DNA of 41,670 bases, taken from the NCBI GenBank assembly GCA_015231325.1, contig JADGBS010000007.1, positions 1 through 41,670 of the forward strand. Reading direction: 5' to 3'. Position numbers and translations under genes: made by a program. Shown in pieces: positions 23,818-31,500 of this stretch. Each line of letters opens with the position of its first letter. Within the stretch, counting starts at the first letter, position 1. This stretch comes from Oligoflexia bacterium. GTDB lineage: Bacteria; Bdellovibrionota; Bacteriovoracia; Bacteriovoracales; Bacteriovoracaceae. The notes beneath the pieces are model-generated. The model did no database searches. It saw nothing but the letters and a program-made list of their open reading frames with translations, and had not been told where the DNA came from.

Positions 23818-24786
23818 ATGAAAAAAAATTCTTTCTCTCACCACAGCTTTTACACTCACTTTAGCGGTTACAAAACATTCGCATTATTATTTGTAGCAAC
23901 AATCGTGGTGGGAATATTAACCATGGGGGTAAGTAGCGACGTCAATGCTAAATTGAAATCACCAGAGATTTTTTCCCTTATAAAAGCATATGATCAAAGT
24001 TTTGTTGAGGAAAATGATCTGTATATTCCTGCAGATGCAAAAAACTTACTCAATTCCAATATAACCGAAGAGGTATTCAACCAAATCATCGATAAAATTT
24101 ATGAAATTTACTCACCCGTGGTAAAAAGCAAAGGTGGAGTTCTCGTAATAGAGAAAAACTGGAGTGATGGTACGGTTAATGCTTACGCTAATCGTTCAGG
24201 TAATACGTGGTCAGTTGCGATGTTTGGCGGGCTAGCAAGACACGAAGCAGTGACTCCAGATGGTTTTGCTCTGGTAATCTGTCACGAACTAGGACACCAT
24301 CTTGCAGGCACTCCTAAGGTTAGAAATATGTTTAGCCGTTGGGCCAGCAATGAAGGACAATCAGACTATTTTTCTACCCTTAAGTGCCTCCGCCAAGTAA
24401 TGGAGAATGATAATAACGAAGAAATCATCGCCAAGCTAAGCGTACCTGCATACGTGGACGATTTGTGTACAAAAAGTTTTGTCGATGCTAACGAAATCGC
24501 TATCTGTAAAAGAAGTGCAATGTCGGGTAAATCGGTGGGAGACCTTTTCGTAGCGTTAAGTAATGGATCAAAAATCAATTTTTCAACACCAGATCGAAGT
24601 GTGGTCAACAGAACCAACGACTCCCACCCTGCATCCCAATGTCGTTTAGATACTTATCTTGCTGGAGCGACTTGTATTGTAGATAAAAAAGATGAACTGA
24701 GCGACACCAACGTTAATTCAGGTGCTTGCACCAGCATCAATGGCCATGAAAGCGGCCTACGGCCAACCTGCTGGTACAAACCTTAA
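23818..24786 (+). CDS. Exported HExxH metalloprotease-like protein
   Basis: An N-terminal signal peptide or anchor lies at about residues 18-44 (KTFALLFVATIVVGILTMG, then VNAK). The zinc-peptidase motif is H156-E157-x-x-H160 in ALVICHELGHHLAG, and a downstream Glu (E179) in SNEGQSDYFSTLKCLR fits the third ligand of gluzincins. Several Cys pairs (CLR, DLC, AICK, QCR, TCIV, CTSI, CWYKP) suggest a disulfide-rich exported C-terminal half. The family is not one I can name; predatory and delta-type bacteria carry similar secreted proteins. The frame opens at 23803, but GGAGG is 8 nt before the ATG at 23818. The leader is a possible RNA switch. The C-terminus is convergent with the FKBP gene, 17 bp away. 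Confidence 0.75.
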   Translation: MKKNSFSHHSFYTHFSGYKTFALLFVATIVVGILTMGVSSDVNAKLKSPEIFSLIKAYDQSFVEENDLYIPADAKNLLNSNITEEVFNQIIDKIYEIYSPVVKSKGGVLVIEKNWSDGTVNAYANRSGNTWSVAMFGGLARHEAVTPDGFALVICHELGHHLAGTPKVRNMFSRWASNEGQSDYFSTLKCLRQVMENDNNEEIIAKLSVPAYVDDLCTKSFVDANEIAICKRSAMSGKSVGDLFVALSNGSKINFSTPDRSVVNRTNDSHPASQCRLDTYLAGATCIVDKKDELSDTNVNSGACTSINGHESGLRPTCWYKP

Positions 24787-24803
24787 ACTAACATCACACA
24801 AAA

Positions 24804-25664
24804 CTACTTCGTTTTTGCCGGAGTAGTAGGAACTGACTTAGCGGAAGGTACAGCAGCGGCATTGGCCCCGTTCCCCGCAGCAGCGCCAACTCCACCAGGG
24901 GCCGCATTCTTCTCATTAATAATTTTGAAAAGCTCAACCTCAAACAGCAACGTTGCTCCACCAGGAATCTTAGGAGGGGCACCATGATCACCATATGCCA
25001 AATCTGAGGGAATTACCAATTTGGCCTTTCCGCCTTCTTTCAGCAGTTGCAACCCTTCCGTCCATCCTTTGATCACTCTATTTAAAGGAAATGACACCTT
25101 CTCGTTACGCTCATAAGACGAGTCAAATACTGTTCCATTAATGAGTGTTCCCTTATAGTGCACTTCTACTACGTCAGTAGGGGCAGGAACCTTACCAGTT
25201 CCCTCAGTGATAATTTTGTATGCTAAACCGGAAGGGGTTTTTGTTGCTCCCTCAGATTTCACAAATTTATCAAGAAACTCAATGCCCTCTTTCTTGTTAA
25301 CTTCAGAATTTTTCTTCAAACGATCTGAAAAAAGGTCTCTAACTTTACTTTGAAACTGTTTAATATCTACCTCCGGTTTTTTTCCTTGTGCTGCATCGCG
25401 AATACCTTGGACCAAAAATTCTAATTCTTGCTCATTAAGTTTAAGATCGGCCAAGCGTCCACCAAACATGATCCCCATGGAATACAATGCACGCTCATCA
25501 TCAGTTTTAAACTGGGCAGCAGTACTGCCGCCAGAACCACCATTCTTTTCTTTTTTGCAAGAAACTGACCAAAACGCCAGCGACAACAGCGCCAACAGCA
25601 CTAAGAGAGTTGCTAATAGATTGCCTCTAAAATTACACCTAGAAAATCTTCCCATAAATCTCAT
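24804..25664 (-). CDS. FKBP-type peptidyl-prolyl isomerase, lipoprotein (Mip/FkpA-like)
   Basis: The N-terminus is a lipoprotein signal: LLATLLVLLALLSLAFWSVSC with a lipobox-like SVSC, then a Gly/Ser linker. The FKBP_N dimerisation helix region follows (ERALYSMGIMFGGRLADLKLNEQELEFLVQGIRDA; landmarks YSMGIMFGGRL and EFLVQGIRDA). The FKBP isomerase domain has VEVHYKGTLINGTVFDSSYER, the substrate-pocket block VIKGWTEGLQLLKEGGKAKLVIPSDLAYGD and the closing GATLLFEVELFKI. The C-terminal 40 residues are Ala/Pro-rich. The protein should fold periplasmic or outer-membrane proteins. Both ATG 25664 and 25655 are possible; AAGG is better spaced for 25655. The adjacent protease gene is convergent. Confidence 0.93.
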   Translation of the reverse strand: MRFMGRFSRCNFRGNLLATLLVLLALLSLAFWSVSCKKEKNGGSGGSTAAQFKTDDERALYSMGIMFGGRLADLKLNEQELEFLVQGIRDAAQGKKPEVDIKQFQSKVRDLFSDRLKKNSEVNKKEGIEFLDKFVKSEGATKTPSGLAYKIITEGTGKVPAPTDVVEVHYKGTLINGTVFDSSYERNEKVSFPLNRVIKGWTEGLQLLKEGGKAKLVIPSDLAYGDHGAPPKIPGGATLLFEVELFKIINEKNAAPGGVGAAAGNGANAAAVPSAKSVPTTPAKTK

Positions 25665-25878
25665 CCTTTTTGAATTAAAGTGTATAACTCAACAATTTAA
25701 AACAGAAGATACCATGCATTGTTATGAATAAAAAACAAAATCGCGATTAGGGGCCCCACCAGTGCCCAAGCAGAGACCTATCTGACTCTGAATAGCACAA
25801 TTTTTCCTGGCAAGTCCATTTTTTTATTAAGAATAAAGAGCGACTACTATCACCTTTCATCTATCTGCTCTGCCTATT

Positions 25879-27039
25879 CTATTCCACCTCTCCCATCTCT
25901 TCCATGAAGGTATTGTTTTCAATTTTTTCTGCCAACTCACCTAATTCATTATCAAAATTTGCAAGCTTTTCCTGAATTCTCTTCTCAAACATCCTCACGG
26001 TATGTTGCTGTTTTTCTACCTTAAACATCAAATGTTTCATCCTTGTCGCTTCCGGATTTTTAATCTCCTCATCGACATATCTTTTCAGGGATTTAAGATC
26101 GTCGTAGATCTTAAAAATATCATACGTACGAGTAAGTTCTTTCAACTTTTGTGCATGATTTTCTATCCCTGCTAAATGTTTTTTTAACTTTGTAATATCC
26201 AGCTCTTTTTGCGCCAACGTGGCCTTAAATTCTGTTTCTTTATTTGAAAGCTGTTGCTTCAAAACATCAATATTCTGGTGCACCATATATAACTCATCTT
26301 CCAAAAATTTAATTCTGGCGCTTTCCTGAGATGCCTGCTGTATTTTAGTCTGAAGCTCAGTAGTTGACTCCTGGTTTCGGGCAGTTAATTGACGATTATT
26401 TTCTTGAATATCTTTTATATTTTTCTGATGGGCCAATTCAATTTTTTCTATTTCTAGGGCATGCATATTACTCATTTCACGATATTTATCTTTTTCTCGA
26501 TCAAGTTCCTCCTCCAACGTTACAATTTTTGAATCCGCACTAGCGGCAATTTTTGCCGACTTGGCAATTTCGCTCTTTAGTTCCTGTCGTAGGGAGTCTA
26601 TCTGTGCCTTCGCATAGGTAGCGTCCTTCAGCGCAGCTATCTCTTCGATCACAGCAGCGTTATGTTCATTGGCCTCATCGGAGGACAGTCCCCCCATTAA
26701 CTTTTTGCCACGTTCCTTTTGTAACTCCCGCTTAAGTTTGCTAATTTCCTCTTGGTGTTCAGCGATAATCCGGGCATTCTCCTCCTGTTCTATTTCGATC
26801 TTTTGTTTCAAGACCGCTGCCATACTTTTGTAACGCTGACCTACTTTCAATAATTTACTGATCTTGGTCTGATATTTTTTCCTAATTGTCGCAACAGTAG
26901 TTTTATGTTTTTTTACAAACTCGGTAAGTTTGTATTTCATCACCAAAATTTGTTTTTTTAAAATGTTTTCATTAGCAACAACAGGATCTTCCCGTTGCAA
27001 AGAGGATTTTGTTATCGATGATGCTACATTCTCTTCCAT
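25879..27039 (-). CDS. Long coiled-coil protein linked to a response regulator
   Basis: 386 residues, almost wholly helical from about residue 25 to 345, with heptad-like spacing and very high Lys, Glu and Gln content (QREDPVVANENILKKQIL, then EEEISKLKRELQKERGK-type stretches, then ELTRTYDIFKIYDDLKSL). There is no signal peptide or membrane helix, so it is cytoplasmic. A short non-coil segment near the C-terminus (TRMKHLMFKVEKQQHTVRMFEKRIQ) may be a target-binding part. No enzymatic motif is seen. It lies 15 bp after the receiver gene on the same strand and is probably its cotranscribed partner, perhaps a polarity or scaffold protein; this is inference from context. SD is weak. Confidence 0.65.
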   Translation of the reverse strand: MEENVASSITKSSLQREDPVVANENILKKQILVMKYKLTEFVKKHKTTVATIRKKYQTKISKLLKVGQRYKSMAAVLKQKIEIEQEENARIIAEHQEEISKLKRELQKERGKKLMGGLSSDEANEHNAAVIEEIAALKDATYAKAQIDSLRQELKSEIAKSAKIAASADSKIVTLEEELDREKDKYREMSNMHALEIEKIELAHQKNIKDIQENNRQLTARNQESTTELQTKIQQASQESARIKFLEDELYMVHQNIDVLKQQLSNKETEFKATLAQKELDITKLKKHLAGIENHAQKLKELTRTYDIFKIYDDLKSLKRYVDEEIKNPEATRMKHLMFKVEKQQHTVRMFEKRIQEKLANFDNELGELAEKIENNTFMEEMGEVE

Positions 27040-27054
27040 ATGTGAGTACGCCTT

Positions 27055-27441
27055 TCAAGGACGCATCTTATTTATAATAATGTTATTAACAACGTTTTTA
27101 ATTTTATCTACTAGGGATTTTTTCGTAAAAGGTTTAATAATGTACTCGATTATATATTTTTGGGATTTATCGATCATATTTTTATTGGTACTATCAATGG
27201 ACATCAACAATACTGGACAGCGTGACATCTTTTCATTTTCAATGGCCTTCAAAAAGGCATCGCCATTCATTATTGGCATATGCCAGTCGAGCAATATTAA
27301 ATCAATATTTTGCTCCCTTTTTAATATGTCAATACCATCCTGACCATTGGCCGCCCACAGTAATTCAATTTCGATATCAGTGAGCATTAAGTCGATAACT
27401 TCGGCAACGCTTTTAGAATCATCAATAATTAATATTTTCAT
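27055..27441 (-). CDS. Single-domain response regulator (receiver)
   Basis: A 128-residue stand-alone receiver. The acidic pair is D7-D8 (ILIIDDSK), the phospho-acceptor D52 (LILLDWHMPIMNGDAFL), Ser81 takes the place of the usual Thr (LLMSIDS), and K103 is in IIKPFTKKSLVDKI. The Thr to Ser change is common and does not abolish function. WHMP matches CheY-like proteins. The gene is divergent from the degenerate-receiver/HD protein at 27631 and followed by the coiled-coil gene at 15 bp. No kinase gene is in the window. A 7-bp tandem repeat starts 12 bp upstream of the start codon. Confidence 0.9.
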   Translation of the reverse strand: MKILIIDDSKSVAEVIDLMLTDIEIELLWAANGQDGIDILKREQNIDLILLDWHMPIMNGDAFLKAIENEKMSRCPVLLMSIDSTNKNMIDKSQKYIIEYIIKPFTKKSLVDKIKNVVNNIIINKMRP

Positions 27442-27453
27442 ATGTCCTTCTCA

Positions 27454-27481
27454 ATAGGAAATAGGAAATAGGAAATAGGAA
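27454..27481. repeat. ATAGGAA 7-bp tandem repeat, four exact copies
   Basis: Four identical units end to end, between the divergent receiver and HD-domain genes, 12 bp upstream of the receiver start. Confidence 0.85.
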
Positions 27482-27570
27482 AAATTAAAACTCCCAAACC
27501 CCATTACCTCCGGTCGGTATAAAAATAAATTAATTAAGAACATTTTTAGAAACATAAATGCATATTAATC

Positions 27571-27607
27571 AAACAATTTAATTAAACAATTTAATTAAAC
27601 AATTTAT
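27571..27607. repeat. AAACAATTTAATT 13-bp tandem repeat, nearly three copies
   Basis: Two identical units (27571-27583, 27584-27596) and a partial third (27597-27607). It ends 23 bp before the preferred start of the HD-domain gene. With the 7-bp repeat nearby, the intergenic region is largely made of repeats. Confidence 0.85.
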
Positions 27608-27630
27608 AAATTCATGACGATCTGTTGCCA

Positions 27631-28968
27631 ATGAGTAAGGTTTTATTGATTGAAAGTAATGCTAAGCTAGAGAGTATTTATACACTCAATCTGCGCGTGT
27701 ATTTAGGGCTTGAACCAGTAACCAAAAAGGCAGGACAATTTGCACTTAAAATGATCGAAAGCGATGACTCTATTTCTTTGATAATTTCTCGTGCAAAAAT
27801 TGGGGAAGAAGATACCGCATTTCTGATATACAACCTCCTCATGAAAAAAAATAAAAACATTCCTATGATCGTTATTGGAACCATTACTGATCTGGGGCTA
27901 AAACAGTACAGCATCCAATTAAAAGGAGGAGTTGACCTTAAAAGCCTGATAAAAAGATGTGCTCAGGCCATTAACATCACGGCGCAAATGATGGCCCAAA
28001 AAGAAGTTCCTAAATATTTTTCAATCCCCGCAAACTATTTTTTGGAATTAACCGCCTCTAATTGCGAAGTTTTCCGCCAGGATTTCGATGATTCTGGAAA
28101 TGTTATCTACAAACAAGTTTTCACTGTTGGTCAGGCATTTACTCCTGAACAAGTAAAGCAGTTGGTAAGTTCTGGCGTGATTGAATTTTATATCCTACGC
28201 GATCTTCGTTTGGCCTTCGTTAACCAAGTAACCAGTGAAATGATAACTAAGCTGACGGATAAAGAGATCGAAGAAGGCGACAAGGTATTATTAGGCAAAA
28301 TCTCTATGGAGGTAATCACTGGAAAAATTGGGGAAATTGGAATTACCCATGAAACAGTTGCCTTGGCCAAAAATACTATGAAAACTATTGTTAGTAATGC
28401 AATAGAAACTCCAGATCTTAGACTTTTAATGAAAAACCTTTTAGATAATAAGGCAGGATACCTTTTTCAACATACCCAGGTTTTAACATATGTAGTCCTA
28501 CACTTAGTAAAAAATATCGACTGGGGAACCAAAGAGCACGAGGAAAAATTAGTTTTTGTCTCGTTTTTTCATGACATCGTTTTGAAACAAGATGACTGGG
28601 CAAAAATATCATCAAAAGACGAGTTACAAAAAGCGGATTATTCTCGTGAAGTTATGGACATCATCAATAATCACGCAAGAAAAGCTTCTGAGCTAATAAA
28701 AGAATATCCCAACGCTCCTGCCGGAGTGGAGCAGGTAATCCGCCAACATCATGGTGCCCTAAATGGAGTTGGCTTTGACGCCACTTTAAACATGAACCTC
28801 TCTCCACTCTCCATGGCATTTATGGTGGCAGAGGAATACACCAACCAGCTGATCCTCTGCGGACAAGAAAAGATCAACAAACCACTGGTGATGGCACATT
28901 TAAGAAGTAAATTTGCTACCGCTCGTTTTAAAAAAATTATTGATGTATTAGAGCAAATAACTATTTGA
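27631..28968 (+). CDS. Degenerate receiver fused to a divergent HD-GYP-type phosphohydrolase
   Basis: Residues about 1-120 have the receiver fold pattern, KVLLIESNAKLESIYTLNL and later SLIISRAKIGEEDTAFLIYNLL, but the acidic pair reads ES and the phospho-acceptor is replaced in IISRAKI. It is a pseudo-receiver. A middle domain spans about 130-240. The C-terminal half keeps the HD-GYP metal ligands in order: H283 (LFQHTQV), H316-D317 (SFFHDIVL), H350 (INNHARKA) and H375-H376 (RQHHGALNGVGF), counting from the TTG at 27625. GYP itself reads GVGF, and the last Asp is Glu in MVAEEYTN. HD-GYP enzymes split cyclic-di-GMP; activity here is possible but not certain. The start is the ATG at 27631; no SD is seen. 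Confidence 0.75.
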   Translation: MSKVLLIESNAKLESIYTLNLRVYLGLEPVTKKAGQFALKMIESDDSISLIISRAKIGEEDTAFLIYNLLMKKNKNIPMIVIGTITDLGLKQYSIQLKGGVDLKSLIKRCAQAINITAQMMAQKEVPKYFSIPANYFLELTASNCEVFRQDFDDSGNVIYKQVFTVGQAFTPEQVKQLVSSGVIEFYILRDLRLAFVNQVTSEMITKLTDKEIEEGDKVLLGKISMEVITGKIGEIGITHETVALAKNTMKTIVSNAIETPDLRLLMKNLLDNKAGYLFQHTQVLTYVVLHLVKNIDWGTKEHEEKLVFVSFFHDIVLKQDDWAKISSKDELQKADYSREVMDIINNHARKASELIKEYPNAPAGVEQVIRQHHGALNGVGFDATLNMNLSPLSMAFMVAEEYTNQLILCGQEKINKPLVMAHLRSKFATARFKKIIDVLEQITI

Positions 28969-29006
28969 ACATTTACCCAATAGTGATTCAACTGTTATTT
29001 AAATGA

Positions 29007-30236
29007 TTATTCGGAACACAAGATAACTTTTTCCTGGCGCGGAATATTTTTTTCTTGATCCCAGTATGGAGATATGTTCCTCAGTCTTTGAACAATTTCT
29101 GGAAAAACGTTAATTACGTAATCAATTTCTTCTTCGACAGTAAAGCGACTTAAACTAAAGCGGACGGAGCCATGAATAGCGGTAAAAGGGACATCCATTG
29201 CCTTGAGTACATGTGATGGATCCAACGACCCCGAAGTGCATGCCGAACCGCTGGAGGCCGAAATGCCATATTCATCCAACTGATAAAGGATTCCCTCTCC
29301 CTCGATAAAATGACATGAAAGGTTGGTGGTATTCGGCAAGCGAGGGGCATCTCTCCCATTGATATGCACATATGGAATTCGTTCCAATAACGCGCACTCC
29401 AATTTATCGCGCAGCGCTCGAATATTTTCCAACACTGGACCCGCCTGCTCTTCCCACAACAATTCCATGGCCTTTCCCAATCCTACAATTCCGGCCACAT
29501 TTTCAGTACCGGCCCGCCTTCCATGTTCTTGATGCCCTCCAATTTGTATTGGTCGCCAAGCACTGCCCCGACGAATATACAAAACACCTACTCCTTTGGG
29601 GGCGTGAATTTTGTGTCCGGAGAGAGAAAGCATATCTACGTTTTTAAAATTGCCATTTAAATTCATTGGCAACTTTCCCACCGCTTGAGTAGCATCAGTA
29701 TGAAACAAAATTCCTTGGTCGGTTTCTTTAGTGAGACGAGAAAGATTCTCTATAGGGAATATCACCCCTGTCTCATTATTGGCATACATTATAGAAACCA
29801 ATAAAGTCTCTCGCGGACGAAGGGCCCGCACAAAATCCTTTAAAGAAATATTTCCCTGATGATCAACAGGGACAAAGGTAACCTCCGCCCCCATTCGCTT
29901 ACACTCCTTAAAGACCTCTAATACCGCTGGATGTTCAACAGTAGAGGTGATCAAATGCCGACGTCCAGGATTGGCCTTCAAAGCACCAAAAATGGCGGAA
30001 TTGTTACTTTCAGTCGCGCCAGAAGTGAATATAATTTCTTTGGAATCAACCCCTTCGCCTCCAAAAAATCTAGCAACCACTCCACGCGCACGAGCAACCG
30101 CTTTGGCCGGCGGATCAGCATTTCTGTATGAGGAGCTAGGGTTGTAGAATTGCTCATTAAGAAAAGGCAATAACTCCGAACAAACTTCTTTGGCCACCGG
30201 AGTAGTGGCATTATTATCAAGATAAACTTGCACCAT
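29007..30236 (-). CDS. nifS: Cysteine desulfurase NifS/IscS family
   Basis: This PLP enzyme takes sulfur from cysteine for Fe-S cluster assembly. Motifs seen are VYLDNNATTPV at the start, FTSGATESNNSAI, the PLP-lysine block DMLSLSGHKIHAPKGVGVLYIRRG, GTENVAGIVGLGKAM and the catalytic Cys in SSGSACTSGSLDPSHVLKAM. At about 409 residues it is normal. The frame opens at 30254, but AAGGAG three nt before the ATG at 30236 and the family N-terminus both favour 30236. It follows nifU on the same strand with a 57-bp gap and is paired with it functionally: NifS delivers sulfur to the scaffold NifU. The C-terminal ~20 residues (QEKNIPRQEKVILCSE) go beyond the family core. Confidence 0.95.
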   Translation of the reverse strand: MVQVYLDNNATTPVAKEVCSELLPFLNEQFYNPSSSYRNADPPAKAVARARGVVARFFGGEGVDSKEIIFTSGATESNNSAIFGALKANPGRRHLITSTVEHPAVLEVFKECKRMGAEVTFVPVDHQGNISLKDFVRALRPRETLLVSIMYANNETGVIFPIENLSRLTKETDQGILFHTDATQAVGKLPMNLNGNFKNVDMLSLSGHKIHAPKGVGVLYIRRGSAWRPIQIGGHQEHGRRAGTENVAGIVGLGKAMELLWEEQAGPVLENIRALRDKLECALLERIPYVHINGRDAPRLPNTTNLSCHFIEGEGILYQLDEYGISASSGSACTSGSLDPSHVLKAMDVPFTAIHGSVRFSLSRFTVEEEIDYVINVFPEIVQRLRNISPYWDQEKNIPRQEKVILCSE

Positions 30237-30264
30237 CAGCTCCTTGTCATACAAATAAACTAGA

Positions 30265-30303
30265 TAACTAAACCATATAACTAAAAAATGTAACTAAACC
30301 GCA
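30265..30303. repeat. 13-bp tandem repeat across the nifU stop
   Basis: Plus-strand units TAACTAAACCATA, TAACTAAAAAATG and TAACTAAACC(GCA) follow one another between nifU and nifS. The nifU stop codon (30294-30296) lies in the third unit. Confidence 0.75.
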
Positions 30304-31301
30304 ACAACTTTTATATGAGAATCTACCTGCTCACGCAAAATTCTTTCCACCATCATTTTCAATGTCATTTGCGCCCCCATACATCCGTTGCATGCGCCCT
30401 TCAATTGGCAATACACCATATTATCTTTGATATCCACTACTTCAATATCTCCCCCATCACGATGGAGCAGTGGTCTGATCTGGTCGTTGATTACCTGCTC
30501 CACCTTTTTACCCATTTGATAAGGCGAAAGGCCTTCGGTAGCGTTTCCACCTTCACTCTTGGTTTTCTCATCAAATTCATTTTTCTGATTGCACATACTT
30601 TGTTTCTCCTCATCAAAATCGTGATTATTATTGACACCAACTTCCTCTCCCCAGGTCTCCTGCAAAATATCTTGTATTCCTCCTGGCTTCATCTGACAAG
30701 CAGTGCAGGCACCCCCCGCTTTTAAGGCGTTGGTAACTTGTTCTAGCGTACGCAAATTCAATTCCTTGATCTTTCTCTTCAAATAAGTATCAGTCAAAGA
30801 AAAGCACTGGCAAACCATCCGCCCTTCATCAATCACCTCGTGCAGACGTTCAACCTCAATTCCGACACTCTTCAAATTCACGCTACGTTTTTTGGCCCAG
30901 TAAATTACTGCCGCTTCTAGTGCCTCGGCCCCCATGACCGAGCAATGAATTTTTTGTTGAGGTAGACCCCCCAAAAAATCTACAATATCCTGATTGCTGA
31001 TCTGCAAGGCCTGTACCGGAGTAAATTGTCTCTGCTCAATCAACATGCATAATGCCTCTGAGGAAGCAATCGCGGAGGTACAACCAAAGGTCAAGTATTT
31101 TGCTTGAATTATAGTGTCTTTTAAAGGATCATGCGGATCTTTTTTCACCCGGAAGGTAAACTTTATGGCATCTCCACATGCAATGGAACCGTGTTCACCT
31201 ATCCCATCGGCATCTTCAATTTCGCCCAGGTGTGTGCCAGGAGCACCTTTGACCGCATCCATGAAAAGTTTTTTTGTTTTCTCCGAATACTGCCATGCCA
31301 T
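30294..31301 (-). CDS. nifU: Three-domain Fe-S scaffold protein NifU
   Basis: The domain order is that of NifU. First an IscU-like scaffold with its three Cys in GSIACGDAI, FGCTSAIASS and HCSVMGAEAL. Then a BFD-like [2Fe-2S] domain with CQCFSLTD and GACTACQMKPGG. Last a C-terminal NifU domain with the CxxC in KGACNGCMGAQMTL. A charged 45-residue linker (about 215-260) joins the second and third domains. This long form occurs in nitrogen-fixing bacteria and also in epsilon- and delta-type lineages, where it serves general Fe-S assembly. No nif genes are seen here, so that general role is likely. GGAG lies 8 nt before the ATG. An inverted repeat and candidate promoter lie just upstream. Confidence 0.96.
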   Translation of the reverse strand: MAWQYSEKTKKLFMDAVKGAPGTHLGEIEDADGIGEHGSIACGDAIKFTFRVKKDPHDPLKDTIIQAKYLTFGCTSAIASSEALCMLIEQRQFTPVQALQISNQDIVDFLGGLPQQKIHCSVMGAEALEAAVIYWAKKRSVNLKSVGIEVERLHEVIDEGRMVCQCFSLTDTYLKRKIKELNLRTLEQVTNALKAGGACTACQMKPGGIQDILQETWGEEVGVNNNHDFDEEKQSMCNQKNEFDEKTKSEGGNATEGLSPYQMGKKVEQVINDQIRPLLHRDGGDIEVVDIKDNMVYCQLKGACNGCMGAQMTLKMMVERILREQVDSHIKVVAV

Positions 31302-31323
31302 AAATTTTTCTCCAATATTTACG

Positions 31324-31386
31324 CTAGTTCTTGCAACTAGTTACTCAGTTAGTTGTATATTATTTATATATAACTTTTGAGCTCAA
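31324..31386 (-). promoter_or_regulatory. Candidate nifU promoter with inverted repeat
   Basis: On the minus strand a -35-like TTGAGC (31381-31386) and a -10-like TAATAT (31357-31362) are 18 bp apart. About 17 bp downstream of the -10, CTAGTT and AACTAG (31324-31340) form a 6-bp-arm inverted repeat with a 5-bp spacer, close to where transcription would start. This is where an operator for a repressor would lie. An IscR- or other Fe-S-sensing repressor is a natural guess, but the repeat does not match a known consensus. Confidence 0.35.
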
Positions 31387-31500
31387 TGTTCTATAAGACA
31401 ATAGTCAAATAGAGTAGATTAAGTATTAATCCTGAGCAAAATTAATCTTGAATTATATTAAGTTAATATTGAACAAAATTTAAAAAGGAAATTTTATTTC

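Noticed and set aside
23673-23864. 63-codon plus-strand frame upstream of and overlapping the protease start, as a leader peptide
   Set aside because: It has no SD, runs through the hairpin and overlaps the protease start in another frame; codon content looks non-coding.
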